Source of the DNA: Spirulina sp. CS-785/01
Lineage (GTDB): Bacteria; Cyanobacteriota; Cyanobacteriia; Cyanobacteriales; Spirulinaceae
Length of the DNA: 64,000 nt
NCBI RefSeq assembly: GCF_028330525.1
Contig: NZ_JAQMSD010000316.1
Coordinates: 1-64,000 of the forward strand
Direction: 5' to 3'
Of the stretch, positions 34,496 through 43,547 are shown one piece after another. The position numbers and the translations under genes are program-made. Positions within the stretch are counted from its first letter, which is position 1. Each line of letters starts with the position of its first letter. The notes under the pieces are model-generated. The model saw only the letters and a list, made by a program, of their open reading frames with translations, did not search any database and was not told where the DNA came from.

Positions 34496-34535
34496 AAATT
34501 TACAAAAATTAACTTCACCCTCTTGAAACGATAGT
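34496..34535 (-). promoter_or_regulatory. Shared leader (diverged) before the SLOG gene
   Basis: Minus strand ACTATCGT (34528-34535), then TTCAAGAGGGTGAAGTTAAT and TTTTG. The AAGAG..TG..GTT..TTTTTG spacing of the second block is kept; the stem is one pair weaker. Confidence 0.6.
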
Positions 34536-34573
34536 GCATAATTGTTCGGTTTTAACGTCCAAATCAAGGGATA

Positions 34574-34613
34574 AGCTATCGCCTTTAGATTCAGATGTTT
34601 TCAAAGTAAGGTT
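34574..34613 (+). promoter_or_regulatory. Shared leader before the DUF6876 gene
   Basis: AGCTATCGCC (34574-34583), TTTAGATTCAGATGTTTTCA and AAGTAAGG, 30 nt to ATG 34614. It is divergent from the SLOG gene leader 39 bp away. Confidence 0.8.
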
Positions 34614-35003
34614 ATGTTAACTGAAGCGAACCTCAAACAATTTACTGGAACAACTCAATATTATCGACATTGGTTAAATTTCTGCTATACCGATGGAGTA
34701 CAATTCTTAGCAAAAGAAGGACAAGCCTACTGGTTACTAGATGCCATTGGGTCATATCAACCTCAACTCCGCAACCTTCCAAAATATCAGGCATTTCAAC
34801 TGTGGTTTTTGGTGGTCGGACACGAGCATCCGGTCATCCAGCCTCAAGCCAACTATCAAGCGGTTTTAACTTGTTGGGAAGATACTCCCATGGTCGGAGT
34901 TGAACCTGCGATTCGTCAGGATATTCACTATACTGACTTCCCCTTAGCTCAAGTCCATCTCTATTGGCAGCAGGGGGTTTTGATGTTGCCAAGCGAATAC
35001 TAA
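34614..35003 (+). CDS. DUF6876-family protein
   Basis: A 129-residue protein: TEANLKQFTGTTQYYRHWLN, CYTDGVQFLAKEGQAYWLLD, a middle ILTC-like strand (AVLTCWEDT), then YTDFPLAQVHLYWQQGVLML ending in PSEY. This matches the DUF6876 family of plasmid and phage proteins of unknown function. It is soluble with no known catalytic motif. It is divergent from the SLOG gene, carries the shared leader and is complete. Confidence 0.8.
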   Translation: MLTEANLKQFTGTTQYYRHWLNFCYTDGVQFLAKEGQAYWLLDAIGSYQPQLRNLPKYQAFQLWFLVVGHEHPVIQPQANYQAVLTCWEDTPMVGVEPAIRQDIHYTDFPLAQVHLYWQQGVLMLPSEY

Positions 35004-36016
35004 TTGATTTTCCACCCCATAGAAGATAATCCAGCTACCCTCCTCTCTCTTGGTGGGAGGGGAGGTTAAATCGGTTTTCGGGGGGTGGCCTTCTTTTAAG
35101 CATTCACCCCAACGTGAATTGCCTGTGCCTATACTTGGGTGATGGCCTCCGTTGGTGCGAAGCAATAGCAGCCCTGTCAAGGTGACAAATTTGGCAACGA
35201 GAAACCGTTTTTTAGACACTAATGATAGAAACTTGCTCCCCCTCTCCCACCCTTGGGAAAGGGGGTTGGGGGGGGAAGGGCGACTCCAAACCGATATATC
35301 CCGTTACCCACCTTGACAGGGCTGGCGAAGCAATGGCCCCCGGTGGTACTTGTGGGATGGCCCCCGGCGATACGAACTAATGGCCTCCGATGGTGCTTGT
35401 GGGATGGCCCCCGGTGGTGCGAAACAATCGCCTTTGGCTAGGTTTGTGTGGCCACCGGAGGCTATGCTTGCGTGATGCCCCTTGGTGGTACTTATGTGAT
35501 GGCCTCCGACTGTGCGAATCCGGCTGTCTATGAGACGCGCTCTATAAGGGGTTCGTTAACGGGTAGAATTTTTCCCTTACAACCTCCGACAACTATGACT
35601 TCTAAGAAATGACAGGGCAAAGAAACCCAGCTAAATTCCCCTCGATGAAAGCTTCATGGTTTGTTGTTGCCCGTTCTTGCATTGGGCGCAATCATCAAAA
35701 GATGAAGGTTTGCAAAAAAAACGGGAAATCAAAGGCGTAAGAGACAGATAGACCCGTATAATGGGAGGGACATTCAAACATTCATCCAAAAATGGAGGAT
35801 TGCCTACTGCCCACAAGATTTTTTCCCTTTAACGGGTTACGTTGTCCTATGACCGTACCCCAAACTCTTTTGGCCGATATAGAGATTAGAAAATTCCTTA
35901 CTTCCCAAAAGAGGAGAACCTACTAGGAGGCAACCTAGTAGGTTCAGAGTAAAAGAAACAGAACGTCATAGCTTGAAGGCCATGCCGTTCAACAAACAAA
36001 ATATTCTTTGCTTCCC
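35004..36016. other. 1-kb non-coding region before the replication gene
   Basis: No convincing gene. It holds a diverged HIP-type repeat array (35138-35530), a 16-bp inverted repeat CAGCCCTGTCAAGGTG (about 35168-35183) and CACCTTGACAGGGCTG (about 35310-35325), and a site GTAAGGGAAAAATT on the minus strand at 35567-35580, with a related run near 35812-35826. Its position just upstream of the CyRepA-like gene makes it a candidate origin or control region (inference). Confidence 0.55.
35138..35530. repeat. Diverged tandem array of HIP-type 23-26 bp units
   Basis: About ten imperfect units of the form GCTTGTGGGATGGCCCCCGG + TGGT or GCGAAACAATCGCCTTTGGC. They are related in reverse complement to the clean 23-bp unit at 48.64-48.70 kb, but most GATC cores have decayed to GGCC or ATGG. 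Confidence 0.65.
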
Positions 36017-39000
36017 ATGTTACCTAAAAAAATCCAACTTGGCTACAATCTTACGCCAAATTTCAGTCATTCCTTAGTTGAAGAATCATCTCACGGTGAG
36101 AAAACCCCGATTGTAATCAAGCCTCACGATTACCGGGAATTCAAGGCCAGTGCCATTTCAGACGACCTCATTGCCTTAAATTTCCGCAGTTTAGAAGGAG
36201 AGGCCGTCTACGAAAATCTTTGTTACGCCCTCCCCCACAGCGAACGGACGAATCCCGGCCAATTGCGAACTCGTTGGTTGAAACGGTATGAGAACGCTTC
36301 ACACGGCGGCTGGTGGTGTAGTGGATACGATCCTTTATCAGACCAAGCCATGGAATGGGGATGCTTCAAGCCCGACCGTCCCATTTTTTCTCAAACTAGC
36401 CGCAAACTCATCAAATATGAACATCCTAGTAAAACGCCCACTCGTGCTTTTTTCTTAGGATTTCCTCAACGCTGGCGAGCGTTGGCCGCCCAAACTGAGC
36501 CTACCCCCATCATCCTTACAGAAGGGGCAAAAAAGGCCGCGGCTTTAATTTCAGTCGGGTATGATGCGATCGCTCTCCCTGGAATTTACAATGGCTATCG
36601 TGCCAAAGACCAACAAGGCAATGAAATCCCCAAAACCCTCATTCCTGAACTGAAAGCCTTTTGTCAACCGGGACGAGAATTTATCCTCGCCTTCGACCAA
36701 GACCAAAAACCCAAAACGCGACACAATGTTGAAAAAGCCCTTCTCATCACAGGAAAATTACTCGAACAAGCCCAATGTCGAGTTTCTGTCTTAGCGTGGC
36801 CTTATCCCGAAAAAGGCATAGATGATTTACTGGTGAACCGAGGAACAGACACCTTAGAAGACTTGTATCAACAGCGAAGTCCTCTAGCCACTTGGGAACT
36901 GGATAAACAAGCGGATTTATCTTCCCTCGTCACTGTTCGCATCACCGAACAATATTTACCCACCACCTTAACCCCTCCCCGTAACGCTCAATTAATTGGG
37001 TTAAAATCTTCCAAAGGCACAGGCAAAACCGAATGGTTAGCCCACCAAATTCAACCTCAGACTCGCACCGGAGGCAAAATCCTTCTCGTCACTCACCGGA
37101 CTCAACTGGGGATTGAACTCTGCGATCGCTTAGGTTTAGATTATGTGGATTTCCTCAAAGATAGCCCCACCCAAGGAATTTTAGGCATTGGCTTATGTAT
37201 TGACAGTTTTTACGCCCAGTCGAAAAAATCCAGTTTCAATCCTGCTGATTACGAAGGAGCATGGTTAATTCTCGATGAAATCGAACAAGTGCTTTGGCAT
37301 TTACTCAATTCGGCTACCTGTGCCAAAGCACGAACGCGCATTCTCGAAACCTTACAAGAAACCATCCGCATTATTTTAGCCACCGGCGGCAAACTGTTGG
37401 TGTCGGATGCAGATTTATCTCGCTTATCTCTCGATTTTCTGCAACGATTAGCCGGAATTTCCCTCAATCAGTGGATTGTAGAAAATGAATATCGTCCTGG
37501 TCTCAACCGAACCGCTTATACCTATTCTGACCCTTTTGAATTAGAAAGTGGCTTATTCAACGCCATCGCCGCAGGAGAACGTTGTTTAGTTCACTGTTCG
37601 GGCCAGAAAGCGCAATCCACCCACGGCACTCAAAATCTGGAAAAAGTTATCGCTCAACAGTTCCCAGAAAAAACCATTTTACGTATTGATGCCGAAACCA
37701 TCTCTGATCCTGACCATCCGGCTTATCGTTGCACGTTCAAAGGACTCAATACTCTAGTCCCTCAATATGATGTCGTGTTATGCTCTCCAACTGTTGAAAC
37801 GGGCATCTCAATCACCGTTCCTCATTTTCATTCTGTTTGGGTTCTGGCCACCGGGACACAAACGGTTGAAGGTGTTTTACAGGGGATGGAACGATATCGA
37901 CTTAATGCCCCTCGACATATTTATGTGGCTCAAAAGGCGGGATTTTCTTATCTGGCCGGCGGGGTGACTTCTGTGAAACAACTGTTGAGAACCACCCATC
38001 GCACCGCGGCCTTTCATCTGAGACAATTAGCCAACGGACTGAAAAACTGGGACGAACCCGATACAGAAAACCAAGCGGCTTTAATGGCCTATGCTCAATA
38101 TGCTTGTCGCCATAACCAAGGATTTAAACATTACCGAGACACCATTTATCACCGGTTAAAAGAACAAGGATATACCTTAATCAACCAAGATGGTATTCAA
38201 GCCGACCAGAAAAGCCAAGTGGCCTATCATCTCAAGAATAGTAAAATCCGCAGTCAACAAGAACGACACCAGGCGATCGCCCACGCTAATTGTTCTAATA
38301 TTAACCTAACCGATGAACCGATGGAAATGACTCAAAGCCAACGGTATGCTCACGAAAAAGCCCAACTTATCAATCGTTATGGACTCTCTGAAGACGACAT
38401 TACCCCAGAATTTGTGGCACTCGATGCCGAGGGAATGTATGCCAAACTACGAAGGGATTATTACCTCCGAATCAACCGCAAAGCTGTCCATCAGCAAGAT
38501 TTACAGAAAATTCGGGAACTGATGGGAGAAGAATCCCCCAGTAAACTGTTCAAACCCGATATTGTCAAGTCTCTGCAATCGGGGGAAATGACCATCTATG
38601 ACCTCTTTGAGATTCCTCAACTGATCGAACGGGGACTCAACGGCGCGACCTTTACCAAACTCGATTTTTCTGAGCAATGGGTGGCTTGGGCCAATGCCAA
38701 TTTGTCGGAAATCAAAGCCGTTTTGGGATTTCTGCCTTATCGAGATGAACCCATCCGCATTTTCAAACAATTCTTACAGACCCTTGGCTTTAGTCTAGAA
38801 TGCTTAGGCCAAGAAACTCGCAATGGAAAACGAGTGCGGGTGTACCAATTAATCGACACTTTTCATCTAGACCCCCCAGAACAATCTGAAGAGTCTTTCC
38901 AAAATTCGGGATTTAACCCATCAGACCCACATTCGGAGACTGGGGAAGGAAACTCGTCACAGACTTCAGAATCGGACTCGTCTTACTCCACTACGAGACA

Positions 39001-39091
39001 CCTGGCGGGTTCGACCAGTCGCGGGTTACGCAGCCAAATTTTCGCGGCGTGGAATCGTCAGCAAACTGGGAATCCAGACCTGCACGCATAA
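36017..39091 (+). CDS. CyRepA1-like plasmid replication protein
   Basis: A 1,024-residue protein. The N-terminal ~300 residues have the DUF3854/TOPRIM-type region of CyRepA proteins: PIILTEGAKKAAALISVGYD and EFILAFDQDQKPKTRHNVEK, where the E and D-x-D positions are typical of primase-like TOPRIM folds. Then a helicase-like part: P-loop SSKGTGKTEW (about 331-340), Walker B LILDEIEQ (about 417), a motif VVLCSPTVETGISI. Such proteins start replication of cyanobacterial plasmids (family knowledge). I use ATG 36017; an in-frame TTG at 36008 exists. It has no shared leader. The C-terminal ~75 residues are serine-rich and probably disordered. Confidence 0.85.
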   Translation: MLPKKIQLGYNLTPNFSHSLVEESSHGEKTPIVIKPHDYREFKASAISDDLIALNFRSLEGEAVYENLCYALPHSERTNPGQLRTRWLKRYENASHGGWWCSGYDPLSDQAMEWGCFKPDRPIFSQTSRKLIKYEHPSKTPTRAFFLGFPQRWRALAAQTEPTPIILTEGAKKAAALISVGYDAIALPGIYNGYRAKDQQGNEIPKTLIPELKAFCQPGREFILAFDQDQKPKTRHNVEKALLITGKLLEQAQCRVSVLAWPYPEKGIDDLLVNRGTDTLEDLYQQRSPLATWELDKQADLSSLVTVRITEQYLPTTLTPPRNAQLIGLKSSKGTGKTEWLAHQIQPQTRTGGKILLVTHRTQLGIELCDRLGLDYVDFLKDSPTQGILGIGLCIDSFYAQSKKSSFNPADYEGAWLILDEIEQVLWHLLNSATCAKARTRILETLQETIRIILATGGKLLVSDADLSRLSLDFLQRLAGISLNQWIVENEYRPGLNRTAYTYSDPFELESGLFNAIAAGERCLVHCSGQKAQSTHGTQNLEKVIAQQFPEKTILRIDAETISDPDHPAYRCTFKGLNTLVPQYDVVLCSPTVETGISITVPHFHSVWVLATGTQTVEGVLQGMERYRLNAPRHIYVAQKAGFSYLAGGVTSVKQLLRTTHRTAAFHLRQLANGLKNWDEPDTENQAALMAYAQYACRHNQGFKHYRDTIYHRLKEQGYTLINQDGIQADQKSQVAYHLKNSKIRSQQERHQAIAHANCSNINLTDEPMEMTQSQRYAHEKAQLINRYGLSEDDITPEFVALDAEGMYAKLRRDYYLRINRKAVHQQDLQKIRELMGEESPSKLFKPDIVKSLQSGEMTIYDLFEIPQLIERGLNGATFTKLDFSEQWVAWANANLSEIKAVLGFLPYRDEPIRIFKQFLQTLGFSLECLGQETRNGKRVRVYQLIDTFHLDPPEQSEESFQNSGFNPSDPHSETGEGNSSQTSESDSSYSTTRHLAGSTSRGLRSQIFAAWNRQQTGNPDLHA

Positions 39092-39247
39092 GCCCTATAA
39101 CTTATATGATTTTTCCTCTGTGCATAGGAAAAGTCTCGTGGGAGAAATCACTGTTCACATCACTCGCATACTAAAAATTCTGTTCTTCGAGACTCTTGGT
39201 GAATACACTCTGCACGCATAGTTTTAGTCTGAAAAAAAAAGTTCAGT

Positions 39248-39745
39248 TCATGGATTGCGGTCTTTTTTCCATTGGTAAGGCAAGGTAAAATTCTCATCAG
39301 TCCAGAATCCGGTGGGACGACGGTAGGCTGTCACCCCGGCTTTAAGTAAAGCAGTGTATAAATTCACCTCCCAATCGCTCAACATATACAGTTTTTTGTA
39401 AGGTAAAAACGTGGTGGCTAATCCAGCTTTGACCAATTGTACTTGCACCGATGACGAGACACTTAAACAGGGACGAGTGAGCCAATCGGCTAGGATTCTG
39501 TCGTAGCGATCGCGCCCTTGTCTAACAATCCACAAGGTTGAGACTTTCCCTTGTACCCACGCTTTGGCTTTTTTTCCCCAACGCCATTGGGCTAAGTCGA
39601 TAGGATCAGAACTGGATGCCCCTTTTTGAATTTCTGGAGTATCGATCCACCGCGCTCGACAGGTCAAGGTTTCCCCTTGCTCATTGTCACAAAGGAGAGT
39701 ATCTCCATCATAAATCGTTTTAATGGTCACAGATTCAATAATCAT
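39248..39745 (-). CDS. Thermonuclease-like (SNase) protein
   Basis: A 165-residue staphylococcal-nuclease-fold protein: TIKTIYDGDTLLCD at the start (Asp of the D-G-D-T metal site), RARWIDTPEIQ with the active-site Arg and E region, and RQGRDRYDRILADW with the second active-site Arg (G-x-D-x-Y-x-R). No signal peptide is apparent, so it is probably cytoplasmic, or exported by other means. It lies between the replication gene and a membrane protein gene, both without the shared leader. It may degrade incoming DNA or help transfer (inference). Confidence 0.88.
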   Translation of the reverse strand: MIIESVTIKTIYDGDTLLCDNEQGETLTCRARWIDTPEIQKGASSSDPIDLAQWRWGKKAKAWVQGKVSTLWIVRQGRDRYDRILADWLTRPCLSVSSSVQVQLVKAGLATTFLPYKKLYMLSDWEVNLYTALLKAGVTAYRRPTGFWTDENFTLPYQWKKDRNP

Positions 39746-39882
39746 TTCTATTGCTTTTGTTGCTCAAAGGTGAAAAAAATGTATTGCTCATGGGATTGAA
39801 ATGCCACCAGAAGCCTCACACTGTATGCGTCGCAAGACGCGCTAAGCGCAGGTGACTTCATGCCTTGAGAGACTGCGGTGGT

Positions 39883-41295
39883 TTAAAACGGTGGAGTGGG
39901 GTCCCGATTAATGGGGAGATCAGGAGGAGGTGGATTAGGATTGGGAGTGACTGGCATTGGTGGCAGTTGTTGGGTTTCCCCCCAATCCAATTGAGTTCGC
40001 GGTTCTAATTGTTCAAATAACTGGTGTCCTTCCGATTGAGGCAAACTGACGGGAGTAGTCAGATTGGTTAAATCCAGAGCTAATCCCACTTCTTCTGTTC
40101 CATTTTTCTTATCTGTAATAAAGCCTAACAGTCTGGGATAAGAGCGTCCGGTATAGTCTAAGAGTTCTCCGGCCAAATCGAGTAATTTTCGCCGCAGACT
40201 CAATTCAGATTCTTGAACCACTTGACTGATACTAAAATCTGGCTGTTCGGTTTCATCAGATTTGATGCCAAACACATACAGCCATTCTCCTAACTGAGTT
40301 TCTCGATTTTGTCGAATTGCCATAACGATTAAGATAGCGGCCATTAAAATCACGGGAGCAAACGTAATTAAAACATTCCATGCCGTTGTCCCAGTTCCAG
40401 TACGACCCAAAATCCGAGGTAATGCCTGTTGGGTTGCCCGAAGAAAATGCGCTCCCAAATAGCGAGCCAGTTCTGCTCCATCACTCTGAAAGAATTTAGC
40501 GGCAATGGACGCGGCGCAATGAGACAATCCTTGCAATAAGGTTGCATTCATTCCTCCCGTCCAGACGGTAATAAACCAACTGGCGATTTGAGATAATACC
40601 TCGGTGGTGACTTGAATACTAGCCCGGTGGCCTACGGGGACGGGAGCAAAATTCAGTTCTCCTCCACTGGGTAAAGATTGCGTCGGAGACTCCATTTCTT
40701 CTAAGGCTTTCCTCGCCCGATAGGTTTTGCCATAGAGTCTGCGTCTTGCTTTTCCGGCTAGGGTTTTCAGTTTTTTCAATTGGCTGCTTAACCAACTGAG
40801 GAGTGAACTTTTTTCTTGGTCATAGCGCGATCGCAAACGTTGTAGATAAACTGATGTTGGTTTCCCCCCGTCCATTGGAGGAATTTGTTCGGCTAAAACG
40901 GGTAAATTCAAGACTTCGTTATACACATTCAGCGTGCGCCGATAAAATGAAGTTTCTGATTCATTAATCTCGGTGGTCTTGAGTTTCTGGTAAGCGGCAT
41001 TCTGAAGATTAGAATATTTCTCAGAATTGTAAGCTGAGTTAATACTGTAACAAGATTCGAGAAATAATAAACTACAGGCTTTAATTAAATCTGTGAGTTC
41101 ATCTTCACCCTTCAGTAAATCCTGAAAAGGGGTTTCCGAAAAGTTTTGTAAATACTGAATTTCCGTTTGCTGAGTGAACCAAACTTGACCACTGCCAAAA
41201 GCGGAGGAAAATGTCTCACCAATCGGTAACATTTCTTTACCTAACCATGAGCTATTTTCAATTTTGTTCTGTAAGTCACTATATTGTTTTAACAT
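39883..41295 (-). CDS. Uncharacterised membrane protein with proline-rich tail
   Basis: A 470-residue protein that I do not recognise. Residues about 1-200 are soluble and helical, with an arginine/lysine-rich segment (LKTLAGKARRRLYGKTYRAR). Hydrophobic segments follow near 235-265 (VLSQIASWFITVWTGGMNA) and a clear transmembrane helix near 310-330 (FAPVILMAAILIVMAI). The C-terminus is proline-rich (PVTPNPNPPPPDLP). It has no leader motif and no obvious partner. Anchoring of a plasmid function at the membrane is conceivable but unsupported. Confidence 0.7.
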   Translation of the reverse strand: MLKQYSDLQNKIENSSWLGKEMLPIGETFSSAFGSGQVWFTQQTEIQYLQNFSETPFQDLLKGEDELTDLIKACSLLFLESCYSINSAYNSEKYSNLQNAAYQKLKTTEINESETSFYRRTLNVYNEVLNLPVLAEQIPPMDGGKPTSVYLQRLRSRYDQEKSSLLSWLSSQLKKLKTLAGKARRRLYGKTYRARKALEEMESPTQSLPSGGELNFAPVPVGHRASIQVTTEVLSQIASWFITVWTGGMNATLLQGLSHCAASIAAKFFQSDGAELARYLGAHFLRATQQALPRILGRTGTGTTAWNVLITFAPVILMAAILIVMAIRQNRETQLGEWLYVFGIKSDETEQPDFSISQVVQESELSLRRKLLDLAGELLDYTGRSYPRLLGFITDKKNGTEEVGLALDLTNLTTPVSLPQSEGHQLFEQLEPRTQLDWGETQQLPPMPVTPNPNPPPPDLPINRDPTPPF

Positions 41296-41541
41296 CCTCT
41301 CTTTTCCTTTAACTTGAGTTCGACTTTCACTCCTAAGTCAAAAAGTCTTTTCTTATCCTAAACCAAAAGGTAATAAGCTATTTTTAGTAAGTTTACAAAT
41401 TTTTACAACTGTTGAAAAGATGCGATTGTCCTTTGTATTCCCGGTGCGATTTTCCTTTAGAGATGCTGCAAGATAGCCTTCGGCTGCACAAAGTAATCAC
41501 ATTTAACGGTACAAAGTAATCGCGAAACTGAGAGAGAGAAG

Positions 41542-41583
41542 GGCTATCGCCCAAAGAGTATGGTGTTTTTTGGAGTTCAATCC
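41542..41583 (+). promoter_or_regulatory. Shared leader, cassette 1
   Basis: GGCTATCGCC (41542-41551), flanked by an extra G-C pair (GGGC-TATC-GCCC), then CAAAGAGTATGGTGTTTTTT and GGAG, 32 nt to ATG 41584. Confidence 0.85.
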
Positions 41584-41778
41584 ATGCAATTAATTGAACA
41601 AAAGTTTCAACAGTTTCAACGGGAATTAATGCTCAATGATTTAGAGTTAGTACGGTATTCTCTAGAGCGTATTGAAAAATGGTCAGAAAAGATTCAAGAT
41701 GATGAAGATTTAGCAGCAATTATGGGTGCTGTTATGACCCTCGAAGAAGTGTTGGACAAGTATCAAGGTCAGTCGTAG
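41584..41778 (+). CDS. Small helical protein (cassette 1)
   Basis: A 64-residue helical, acidic protein (LIEQKFQQFQRELMLNDLEL, VRYSLERIEKWSEKIQDDED). I chose ATG 41584 because the shared leader with GGAG ends 7 nt before it; an in-frame ATG at 41560 lies inside the leader. Function unknown. It is the first of a row of single-gene cassettes, each with a leader and mostly its own terminator; its terminator follows 26 nt after the stop. Confidence 0.7.
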   Translation: MQLIEQKFQQFQRELMLNDLELVRYSLERIEKWSEKIQDDEDLAAIMGAVMTLEEVLDKYQGQS

Positions 41779-41804
41779 TCAGTCGAGGAAACCAAAATTT
41801 ATTA

Positions 41805-41839
41805 AAGTCTCTTTTACGGAAAGTAAAGGAGACTTTTTT
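41805..41839 (+). terminator. Intrinsic terminator of cassette 1
   Basis: AGTCTCTTTTAC, loop GGAA, then GTAAAGGAGACT and six T. The T-run touches the next leader (starts at 41840). Confidence 0.88.
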
Positions 41840-41883
41840 AGCTATCGCTTCAAGATTTTGATGTTTTTGGAGTTCAAAAATTC
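41840..41883 (+). promoter_or_regulatory. Shared leader, cassette 2
   Basis: AGCTATCGCT (41840-41849), an A-T version of the stem (compensatory change), TCAAGATTTTGATGTTTTTG and GAG, 34 nt to ATG 41884. It starts directly after the previous T-run. Confidence 0.85.
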
Positions 41884-42222
41884 ATGAGTAACTTAACTTT
41901 TGCAGGTTTATCGGGAGAGATTATTCAAACTTCTCCGAATGGCAGTTTTACCGTTGTTCGATTGAGCGATCGCGTTTATATTTGCGGTAGTGCTAACAAC
42001 AAGTATAAGTGGGAAGAAAACCCTGATGAAGATTCCGGGTTTCAGGCTTTTATTACCTATGTTGGCATTCAAAATGAATCTGAATTGAACCAGTTTAAAG
42101 AGTTAGCATATCGCCAAGATGCGACTTCGGTGACTTGTCGAAGTGGTAAGCGGACGGGTTGGTCACAGGAACTACGAATTGATGGTTTACCCGCCGAAGC
42201 TGTAGCCCATTTCATCGACTAA
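41884..42222 (+). CDS. Unknown 112-residue beta-rich protein (cassette 2)
   Basis: A 112-residue protein with predominantly beta-type patterns: SGEIIQTSPNGSFTVVRLSD, RVYICGSANNKYKWEE and TSVTCRSGKRTGWSQELRID. The strand spacing might suit an OB-like fold, but no signature is decisive, so I do not assign a family. There are no membrane segments. It has its own leader and a terminator 15 nt after the stop, i.e. one complete cassette. Confidence 0.7.
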   Translation: MSNLTFAGLSGEIIQTSPNGSFTVVRLSDRVYICGSANNKYKWEENPDEDSGFQAFITYVGIQNESELNQFKELAYRQDATSVTCRSGKRTGWSQELRIDGLPAEAVAHFID

Positions 42223-42236
42223 TTAGCGTGATTTTT

Positions 42237-42269
42237 GTCCCGACTCCAATTGAGTTGGGACTTTTTTTT
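42237..42269 (+). terminator. Intrinsic terminator of cassette 2
   Basis: GTCCCGACTC, loop CAATT, GAGTTGGGAC, then eight T. Confidence 0.9.
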
Positions 42270-42288
42270 ATGCGTGTGGGGATGGCAC

Positions 42289-42328
42289 GGCTATCGCCGA
42301 AAGAGAATGATGTAAGTAGGTATCCGCC
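42289..42328 (+). promoter_or_regulatory. Shared leader, cassette 3
   Basis: GGCTATCGCC (42289-42298) with an outer C-G pair (CGGC-TATC-GCCG), GAAAGAGAATGATGTAAG, 30 nt to ATG 42329. The T-run of block 2 is replaced by AAGTAGG. Confidence 0.8.
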
Positions 42329-42793
42329 ATGATTGAATTAGAAGCCTTTGATCTCAAGAAATATACCTTAGAAAAGTGTTGCTTTAACATGACTGAAACC
42401 GTCTTTCATGTGGGTCATGAATATGGCGCAGATGAAGATGTGATGGGAAAAAGTTACTTATGGCTTCGTCGTAATGAATCTTTACAAGAAATGCGTCGTG
42501 ATTTGTGGACAGACATTCAGCGATTTCTTCCATTCATCCAATCACAGCAGACGTTCTATGTGTATGAGTCTGACGAGAAACGAGAAGTTATGAAGAAGGA
42601 TAAGAAGTTAGCCCGATCCTATGACCGATTACGGTATAAAAGCGTTCGCTTGACGCATTTGCTAATTCTCTTACTCCATTTGCGTCGGCATGGAAAAGTG
42701 AAATTGTTGTATAGCGATCGCGCCCATGCTGAGATGCTCAAGCGGTGTCTGGAATGGTTGAATCAGCAATTGGCTGACGTAACACTTTGTTAA
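42329..42793 (+). CDS. Unknown 154-residue protein (cassette 3)
   Basis: A 154-residue protein with an aspartate- and histidine-containing start (TETVFHVGHEYGADED), a helical arginine-rich middle (KKDKKLARSYDRLRYKSVRL) and a hydrophobic helix THLLILLLHL followed by LKRCLEWLNQQLAD. I do not recognise the family. It is soluble by composition except for that helix. It has its own leader and a perfect terminator 10 nt after the stop. Confidence 0.7.
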   Translation: MIELEAFDLKKYTLEKCCFNMTETVFHVGHEYGADEDVMGKSYLWLRRNESLQEMRRDLWTDIQRFLPFIQSQQTFYVYESDEKREVMKKDKKLARSYDRLRYKSVRLTHLLILLLHLRRHGKVKLLYSDRAHAEMLKRCLEWLNQQLADVTLC

Positions 42794-42802
42794 GTTGAAG
42801 TT

Positions 42803-42836
42803 AAGCACATTTCCTACGGGAAGTGTGCTTTTTTTT
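42803..42836 (+). terminator. Intrinsic terminator of cassette 3
   Basis: AAGCACATTTCC, loop TACG, then GGAAGTGTGCTT and T8. The 12-bp stem has one G-T pair. Confidence 0.9.
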
Positions 42837-43007
42837 ATCCCTACAATCCATACTGACAGGCAGATGAAAGGCTGTAAGTCAGTATAAATTGTGTCACTTT
42901 CCATCAAGGTTTTCGCCCGTCGAATAGACCGAAACTGGGCTGTTGTTGGACTGTTCCCGCAGAGACAAGAGCGAGAACGTTATCTGTGAGAAGTTGAACT
43001 GAGGAAA

Positions 43008-43051
43008 GGCTATCGCCAAAAGAGAGTGATGTTTTTTGGAGAAATCCAACC
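43008..43051 (+). promoter_or_regulatory. Shared leader, cassette 4 (reference copy)
   Basis: GGCTATCGCC (43008-43017), AAAAGAGAGTGATGTTTTTT, GGAG, AAATCCAACC, ATG 43052. 34 nt from motif to ATG. It is nearly identical to the leader of cassette 5, and so is the start of the gene. Confidence 0.9.
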
Positions 43052-43405
43052 ATGATTAATATTCCCAGTAAATCTGATAAAGAACGTTCTGTTATTCTCG
43101 ATGCTTTCCGAATCTTAGCTTGGCAACAGTATAAGCAGGATACTGGAGTTTCAGGATTAGAAGGCTATGAAACCTTTTCTCAAGAATGGAATGCTCATGA
43201 AGTTCATGATAAAACTTTTACTGAATTGAAAGATATGGCTTCTGAATTGGGGTATTCTTTGGCAGATTTGAAGAAGATTCGGACTGATTATTACCAAAGT
43301 AAAAATAATGGTATTTCCGATGACTCTGACTCGACTAACAGTATCTCTAATGGTGCATCTCAAAGTTATACTGAGAACGAAAATCTTGATGATATTCCCT
43401 TTTAG
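43052..43405 (+). CDS. Small paralogue A (cassette 4)
   Basis: A 117-residue protein. Its first ~85 residues match the cassette 5 protein closely (SKSDKERSVILDAFRILAWQ, QYKQ, SGLEGYE, LGYSLADLKKIRTDYY); it has an extra serine- and asparagine-rich tail ending in DDIPF, an acidic C-terminus that resembles those of single-strand-DNA-binding proteins (EEDDIPF type). The fold is unknown. It is preceded by the reference leader and followed by a terminator. Confidence 0.75.
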   Translation: MINIPSKSDKERSVILDAFRILAWQQYKQDTGVSGLEGYETFSQEWNAHEVHDKTFTELKDMASELGYSLADLKKIRTDYYQSKNNGISDDSDSTNSISNGASQSYTENENLDDIPF

Positions 43406-43425
43406 TTGACTGACGAATAACCCAG

Positions 43426-43458
43426 AAATCTCTAGTCTCTAGACTAGGGATTTTTTTT
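43426..43458 (+). terminator. Intrinsic terminator of cassette 4
   Basis: AAATCTCTAGTCT, CT, AGACTAGGGATTT, then T5 or more. Confidence 0.88.
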
Positions 43459-43547
43459 ATACGATAATTCGACAACTGAAATTTTGCCTAATGACTAAAG
43501 CTCCATACTGCATCAGGGTATAGTTGTGATTTCTCCAACTTAGTAAA

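Noticed and set aside
35253-35441. A 62-codon frame in the non-coding gap
   Set aside because: Its product simply translates the repeat array (PPA/WPP repeats) and has no ribosome site.
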